A stretch of 64,000 nt of DNA, taken from assembly GCF_009796865.1 (NCBI RefSeq), contig NZ_CP047028.1, positions 248,001-312,000 on the forward strand. The letters are read 5' to 3'. The notes below the pieces were generated by a model that searched no databases, was not told where the DNA came from, and worked only from the letters and a program-made list of their open reading frames with translations. The translations under genes were made by a program, and so were the position numbers. Shown here piece by piece: positions 63,971-64,000 of the stretch (its first letter is position 1; every line of letters begins with the position of its first letter). The DNA comes from Formosa sp. L2A11. Lineage in GTDB: Bacteria > Bacteroidota > Bacteroidia > Flavobacteriales > Flavobacteriaceae.

Positions 63971-64000
63971 GGGTGAGGTTGTTGTGGCATGTGTGAAATA

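Larger units (their letters stand above)
47690..64000 (+). mobile_element. Integrative conjugative element, left part
   Basis: From the ssrA 3' end to beyond the right edge: integrase, TetR, RteC, excisionase-like HTH, initiator-like protein plus ATPase, amidase, VirB2/B3/B4/B5/B6/B8/B10/B9 equivalents, lipoprotein, SRAP and EEP proteins. The Tra order matches Bacteroidetes conjugative transposons (TraE to TraN in CTnDOT naming). No relaxase, coupling ATPase, cargo resistance gene or second att site is seen before 64000, so the element continues. All secretion genes look intact. Confidence 0.85.
63215..64000. other. Gene-free, repeat-rich right end of the window
   Basis: 786 bases with no convincing ORF. 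The first 120 are plain AT-rich promoter-like sequence. From about 63340 base composition changes and palindromes appear: GGCTCGAGCC (63348-63357), CATAGCTATG (63421-63430), the inverted pair at 63494-63551 and the nested set at 63820-63970. ATAACGTG (63508) recurs inverted as CACGTTAT (63648). CATTGTAC is directly repeated near 63596 and 63622. Confidence 0.6.

Noticed and set aside
63340-64000. rRNA, tRNA or group II intron fragment
   Set aside because: No tRNA cloverleaf, rRNA core sequence or intron domain V was recognised; the structures are described as unexplained repeats.

Overview
The window comes from an AT-rich member of the Bacteroidota, almost certainly a marine-type Flavobacteriaceae. 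The evidence is the tmRNA proteolysis tag GENNYALAA, several lineage-typical families (GLPGLI protein, DUF2851, AGCS symporter, FdtA-like cupin, CarboxypepD-regulatory TonB-type receptors, RteC, Bacteroidetes-type Tra proteins) and promoters with the Bacteroidetes -7 element TAnnTTTG. No rRNA, tRNA or CRISPR array was seen.

Region 1 (1-21830) is ordinary chromosome: an acyl-CoA dehydrogenase cut by the left edge, an HhH protein, an alanine/glycine:cation symporter, DUF2851 and DUF2721 proteins, a GLPGLI/outer-membrane receptor pair, a LolC/E-like permease divergent from a NamZ-type exo-muramidase (their start codons share one ATGCAT), a YkgJ protein, a methyltransferase, a TPR protein followed by an outer-membrane barrel, and ftsE. 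The TPR gene is split by what looks like a 2-bp TA insertion.

Region 2 (21919-34983) is a surface-polysaccharide locus: six glycosyltransferases or likely glycosyltransferases, a Wzx-type flippase, a FdtA-like ketoisomerase with a DegT aminotransferase and a GNAT/FemAB-like acyltransferase (together suggesting a 3-acylamino-3,6-dideoxyhexose), and an MBOAT/SGNH O-acylation pair.

Region 3 (34994-47019) holds typA, kdsA, small envelope proteins, a candidate small RNA, and an iron module: TonB-dependent siderophore receptor, DUF4198, DUF3325-like, DUF3649 and PepSY-TM proteins.

Region 4 (47020-64000) begins with ssrA (tmRNA). Directly behind its 3' end lies a tyrosine integrase and what reads as the left part of an integrative conjugative element (ICE). 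It has a TetR regulator, RteC, an excisionase-like HTH protein, an initiator/helicase-loader-like pair, a peptidoglycan amidase, a type IV secretion operon (VirB2, B3, B4, B5, B6, B8, B10, B9 equivalents), a lipoprotein, and a two-gene SRAP + EEP-nuclease cassette. Relaxase, coupling protein and right end are not in the window. The last 790 bases have no gene but contain nested inverted repeats.

The least-explained signals are: two copies of a 68-69-bp GGTGACC module between ssrA and the integrase; four 33-bp iteron-like repeats inside the initiator-like gene; the folded non-coding tract at the right end; a structured element just upstream of ssrA; and the SRAP/nuclease pair, which could protect incoming single-stranded DNA.
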